Assembly (NCBI GenBank): GCA_029858845.1
Contig: JAOUEG010000064.1
Location: forward strand, 1-8,537
Reading direction: 5' to 3'
Length of the DNA stretch: 8,537 bases
DNA from: Chloroflexota bacterium
Lineage (GTDB): Bacteria > Chloroflexota > Limnocylindria > Limnocylindrales > CSP1-4
Positions 5,715 through 8,537 of this stretch are shown here, piece by piece (the first letter of the stretch is position 1; every line of letters begins with the position of its first letter). The translations under genes were made by a program, and so were the position numbers. The notes under the pieces were generated by a model that searched no databases, was not told the origin of the DNA, and saw only the letters and a list, made by a program, of their open reading frames with translations.

Positions 5715-7547
5715 TCAGCCGGCGCCTTCGCCCGAATACGACCGGGGCAGAGCCTCGACCGATGCCTTCGGCGTCCGCAGGTCCCGCAGCGTTTCCTGGT
5801 CGATCCCGGCCAGGCGCGGGAGGTCCGCGGCCTCCGTCTTCAGCAGCCGCGACGTCAGCGTCGAGAACAGGAGCTTCTGGATCTCCGGCACGACCATCGT
5901 CGCCCGAAGCGTCTCGGCGGGCACCTCGAGCAGGGTCGTGTCGGCGTCCGCGACGACATCGGCCGTCCGAGCGCTTCCGGTCAGGGCGGCGATCTCGCCG
6001 AAGAAGTCGCCGGCGGTCATCGTCGAGAGTCCGCGGTAGCCGCCCTCGTCAGGGATGCCCGCCGTGGTCGATCCGTCGAGGACGAAGTAGGCGGACGACG
6101 CCGTTTCGCCATGTTCCACGATGCGGGTACCGGCGGGGACTTCGCGGATCGTGGCCTGCTTGATGAACGCGGAACGCTGGTCGACATCGAGTCGCGCCAA
6201 GGGCCCGAGGCGGCCGGCCAACCGCTCGAAGTCCGCCATGGTGGCGGCACGGATGGGAGCCAGGGCGAGCGCAGGGGCTCCTTCGGACGCGGCAAGCCGC
6301 GCCGAGGCGGCGCCCCACGTCGCGATCCCGATGCCGGGGGCGACCAGGGTGAATGCGGCCGATGCGAACAGCAGCAGGCCGCAGAAGGCCAGCAGGAGCC
6401 GGATGTCCACCACATCCGCAAGGCCGGCCGAGGCCATGCCCGCCAGGAAGATGACGTCGCGCATGACGTAGTACGCGGAGAAGACACGGCCGCGCATCTC
6501 GCGCGGCGTCGACCGCTGGAGGAGGACCTGGCGCGCCACGGACGTCGGGGAGTTGAAGAATCCCGAGATCATCACCATCCCGATCGCCAGCGGGATGTTC
6601 GTCGCGAAGGCATAGACGAGCGTCGTCGCGCCCATGCCCACCATCCCGATCACCACCCAGATCGGTTCCGCGAGGCGGTTGGCGAAGCGGGCCATGAAGA
6701 ACGAGCCGAGGACGAAGCCGACGGACGTCAGGGCTTCCTGGAGCCCGTACTCGAATTCCGTGGCGCCGAGCGTGGTGATCGAGAATGGGAGCAACAGCAC
6801 GTTCCACAAGCCGAAGGCGAAGAACATCAGGGCCCCGACCACGAACAGGGACCGGATGACCGGGGTCGTCCACAGCGTGCTCAGACCGGACTTCAGGTTC
6901 TCCACGATGACGGCCACCGACGCTTCGTCTTCGGGGACGGGCATCGGGTAGCGTCCCATCAGGACGATGAGCCCGGCGCAGAAAAGGAACGACGCGGCGT
7001 CGATGAGGAATGCCCAGTACAGATCGACCGTGCTGGCCAGCAGGCCGGCGCCGGCGAATCCGATCGCCGTGGAGCCGAACGAGGCGATCGACAGGAAGGA
7101 GTTCGCAGCCGCCAGTTCCTCGTCGGAGGCCATCTCGGGAATCAGGCTGTCGTAGGCCGGGTCGAAGAACTGCTTGACGCCCGCGTTGATCAGCAGCAGC
7201 AGGTACAACCCGGGGATGGCGATCGCATCGATCCCGATGACGACCGCGATGAGCGCAACCAGGACCGACTGGATGAGGCAGGTCATCCACATGATGCGTT
7301 TCCGGTCATGGCGATCCACGAACACGCCGGCGAGGAGGCCCACGATCAGGCTGGGGATGGCGGTGACCATGAGGGTCAGTCCGACCGCCAGGGCCGACCC
7401 CGTCGCGCGGTAGACGTAGATGCCCGCCGCCAGGTCCGTCAGGGACGATCCGGCAGTCGAGATCAGCTGGGCGAGCCAGATCAGGGAGAAATCGCGTCGC
7501 CGGAAGACGGCGAACATGGACGGCGCGGGCGCTGCCGCAACGGTCAT
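5715..7547 (-). CDS. MFS exporter fused to a C-terminal cyclic-nucleotide-binding-like domain
   Basis: In this 610-residue protein residues about 15-405 form a 12-helix major facilitator unit. The inter-helix 2-3 signature GVFVDRHDRKR (74-84) and the overall pattern resemble the MFS_3/EntS-like drug and siderophore exporter group. A hydrophilic linker (406-440) leads to a cNMP-binding beta-barrel (about 448-565) with PAGTRIVEHGETASSAYFVL (471-490) and the cassette DFFGEIAALTGSARTADVVA, where Glu518 and Arg527 match ligand-holding positions. Residues 566-610 form a hydrophilic tail. Export of a small molecule or peptide across the inner membrane, gated by a ligand, is inferred from this build; the substrate is unknown. 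The ATG at 7547 has a GGAGGG ribosome binding site. It lies 63 bases after the ogt stop on the same strand, probably one transcript, with the small peptide gene 113 bases downstream. Confidence 0.92.
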   Translation of the reverse strand: MTVAAAPAPSMFAVFRRRDFSLIWLAQLISTAGSSLTDLAAGIYVYRATGSALAVGLTLMVTAIPSLIVGLLAGVFVDRHDRKRIMWMTCLIQSVLVALIAVVIGIDAIAIPGLYLLLLINAGVKQFFDPAYDSLIPEMASDEELAAANSFLSIASFGSTAIGFAGAGLLASTVDLYWAFLIDAASFLFCAGLIVLMGRYPMPVPEDEASVAVIVENLKSGLSTLWTTPVIRSLFVVGALMFFAFGLWNVLLLPFSITTLGATEFEYGLQEALTSVGFVLGSFFMARFANRLAEPIWVVIGMVGMGATTLVYAFATNIPLAIGMVMISGFFNSPTSVARQVLLQRSTPREMRGRVFSAYYVMRDVIFLAGMASAGLADVVDIRLLLAFCGLLLFASAAFTLVAPGIGIATWGAASARLAASEGAPALALAPIRAATMADFERLAGRLGPLARLDVDQRSAFIKQATIREVPAGTRIVEHGETASSAYFVLDGSTTAGIPDEGGYRGLSTMTAGDFFGEIAALTGSARTADVVADADTTLLEVPAETLRATMVVPEIQKLLFSTLTSRLLKTEAADLPRLAGIDQETLRDLRTPKASVEALPRSYSGEGAG

Positions 7548-7610
7548 CGGTCCCTCCAGCGACGCCCGTGGCCGGCGTCCATCTCCCAGCCCCCCGTCAG
7601 GTTCCCGAGT

Positions 7611-8171
7611 CTAGCCGCCCCGGACGCCTGCTGTGACGCCCTCACGTAGCAGGAGCCACCGCTTCGTCTCGAGCGACTCGGCCCGATCCGAGGGCCCCAC
7701 ACCACCGTATCCCCCAAGTGTGCCGTCCGAGGCGATGATGCGATGGCATGGGATGAGCACCGTGATCGGGGAGCGTCCCACGGCGCCGCCCACAGCTCGA
7801 GCCGCTCGGGGTGCCCCTATCCTGCGGGCGATCTCACCGTAGCTGGCGGTCCGCCCCCACGGCACTTCGCGGACCGCCTCCAACACGTAGCGATCGAACG
7901 CCGGTCGATCCATCAGATCGACCGGGACGGCGGTCACGTCCACGGGCTCTCCGTCGAACGCTCGCAGGAGGAAACGACAGGCCGCCTCGAGGCGCTCGCG
8001 GAGGGCGTCATCCTCCAGCCGGATGGCACCAAGTCGACGGACCAGCACTTCCTCGAACGCCGAGCGTGAAGGGTCCGAGGCGGCCGCCACCACACCCCGT
8101 TCCGTGACGGCGACCTGGAACGGGCCCCACGGTCCCGCCAGGGTCGCGAAAGCCGCGGCGATCTCCGGCAT
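7611..8171 (-). CDS. ogt: Methylated-DNA--[protein]-cysteine S-methyltransferase (O6-alkylguanine repair)
   Basis: This 186-residue protein of the Ogt/MGMT type removes alkyl groups from O6-guanine (and O4-thymine) in DNA by transferring them irreversibly to its own cysteine. The acceptor is Cys142 in IPCHRI (140-145). The HTH part reads VPWGRTASYGEIARRIG (103-119), with Tyr111 (base-flipping tyrosine region) and the arginine-finger segment AARAVGGAVGRSP, where Arg125 would occupy the flipped-base gap. The C-terminal GGYGGV and the ETKRWLLLREG helix are standard. The N-terminal domain (1-90) has the Ogt-like sheet without an Ada methyl-phosphotriester cysteine cluster. The ATG at 8171 has no clear Shine-Dalgarno and may be read from a leaderless or weakly initiated message. 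It is divergent from the thioesterase gene. Confidence 0.95.
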   Translation of the reverse strand: MPEIAAAFATLAGPWGPFQVAVTERGVVAAASDPSRSAFEEVLVRRLGAIRLEDDALRERLEAACRFLLRAFDGEPVDVTAVPVDLMDRPAFDRYVLEAVREVPWGRTASYGEIARRIGAPRAARAVGGAVGRSPITVLIPCHRIIASDGTLGGYGGVGPSDRAESLETKRWLLLREGVTAGVRGG

Positions 8172-8191
8172 GGCGGCAGTGTGAAGCAGGG

Positions 8192-8232
8192 CGTGCGTCT
8201 ACGTGTCACCCGCCGTCCACCACCGACGCACG
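8192..8232. repeat. Inverted repeat in the divergent ogt/thioesterase gap
   Basis: CGTGCGTC (8192-8199) and GACGCACG (8225-8232) are exact reverse complements with 25 bases between them. They lie in the 104-base gap between two divergent genes, where control sites would be expected. They could be half-sites of an operator or a chance GC-rich pairing. No clear -35/-10 pair is visible for either gene in this gap. Confidence 0.35.
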
Positions 8233-8275
8233 GGGCTGGCGGCGCGGATGCCCAACGGGCAAACTGGCACCCGAC

Positions 8276-8537
8276 ATGCCCGACCGGTCCCGGATCCCCA
8301 CCTCGCCCGATGCCTCCGATCACCGCGACCTGCGGGGCGATTTCGCGCATCGGGTCGTCCTCGACGTCCGGTTCGCCGACACGGACGCGATGGGCCACGT
8401 CAACAACGCGGTCTATCTCACCTACTGCGAGATGGCGCGGATCCGGTATTGGACGGATGTGACCGGCGAGCCCGTCCGGTCCGGACATCTCGGTGCCGAG
8501 AGCCTGATCCTGGCTGAGGCCAGGATCACCTATCGGG
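8276..8537 (+). CDS. Acyl-CoA thioesterase, hotdog fold (4-hydroxybenzoyl-CoA thioesterase type), 5' part
   Basis: From ATG 8276 an open frame runs to the window edge (87 codons plus one base). After about 25 polar residues it reads VVLDVRFADTDAMGHVNNAV (27-46), then YLTYCEMARIRYW. This is the signature of the YbgC/4HBT hotdog family: Asp37 is in the place of the catalytic aspartate, with GHVNN at the helix start and Glu52 in the long central helix. The family hydrolyses acyl-CoA or acyl-ACP thioesters in the cytoplasm, usually as tetramers. About 50-60 further residues of the domain should lie beyond the edge. Two other frames are also open over most of this stretch, but only this one gives a recognisable protein. 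No strong ribosome binding site precedes the ATG. Confidence 0.87.
   Translation, partial: MPDRSRIPTSPDASDHRDLRGDFAHRVVLDVRFADTDAMGHVNNAVYLTYCEMARIRYWTDVTGEPVRSGHLGAESLILAEARITYR

Noticed and set aside
5441..6163. Plus-strand frames of 240 and 194 codons over 5441-6163
   Set aside because: They run antisense across both the small peptide gene and the exporter 3' end, and their translations are Ser/Arg/Pro-rich without features.
6049..7290. A 413-codon frame on the minus strand in another phase of the MFS gene
   Set aside because: Same strand but shifted from the transporter frame; it reads as Arg/His/Pro-rich sequence without membrane segments.
6111..7649. A 512-codon open frame on the plus strand opposite the MFS gene
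   Set aside because: It is antisense to a clearly recognisable transporter. Its translation is dominated by Arg, Gly, Glu, Asp and His with no hydrophobic core, as expected when the opposite strand of GC-rich coding DNA lacks stops.
8181..8517. Two overlapping plus-strand frames starting at 8181 and 8203
   Set aside because: Neither gives a recognisable protein. The third frame, open from 8276 to the edge, encodes the thioesterase signature, so these two are shadows.
1..8537. Possible CRISPR array, tRNA, insertion sequence or riboswitch
   Set aside because: Reading through the window I saw no regularly spaced direct repeats, cloverleaf, transposase motif or terminal repeats. Gaps between genes are short and hold only the hairpins listed.

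Overview
This is a high-GC bacterial window (GC rich throughout, most codons ending in G or C). It uses GTG/TTG starts and ATGA/GTGA gene overlaps freely. The style fits a Chloroflexota (Limnocylindria/Ellin6529-like) or Actinomycetota genome, but no marker gene fixes the phylum. I see no rRNA, tRNA, insertion sequence, CRISPR array or phage gene.

Layout, plus strand 1-2109: the tail of one gene is followed by a tightly packed set. It comprises a zinc-ribbon/CBS-pair protein, a stand-alone receiver-like protein whose start overlaps it, and an M24 (Xaa-Pro dipeptidase/aminopeptidase-type) metallopeptidase coupled by an ATGA overlap. A roughly 160-base gap follows, then an unrecognised protein (2270-2872) with a Pro/Ala-rich disordered N-terminus and a compact C-terminal domain. 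Its 5' end is uncertain.

Plus strand 2930-5302: a Crp/Fnr-type regulator, a GAF-domain protein and a compact, apparently cytoplasmic S8 (subtilisin-family) protease with a complete Asp/His/Ser triad lie in a row. The GAF and protease genes overlap by 4 bases (GTGA). The run ends at an 11-bp perfect hairpin.

Minus strand 5404-8171, read right to left: an O6-methylguanine-DNA methyltransferase (ogt type), an MFS exporter fused to a C-terminal cyclic-nucleotide-binding-like domain, and a 65-residue acidic peptide gene. The peptide gene has its own good ribosome binding site and a candidate promoter. From 8276 the plus strand carries the 5' part of a hotdog-fold acyl-CoA thioesterase, divergent from ogt and cut by the window end.

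The most interesting region is the convergent junction at about 3.7-7.5 kb. A small peptide gene lies between an intracellular subtilase and an MFS exporter, and two proteins nearby (the Crp/Fnr regulator and the exporter) carry the same kind of ligand-binding domain. A regulated peptide-processing and export module is a reasonable hypothesis, but nothing in the sequence proves it and no recognisable peptide-modifying enzyme is present.
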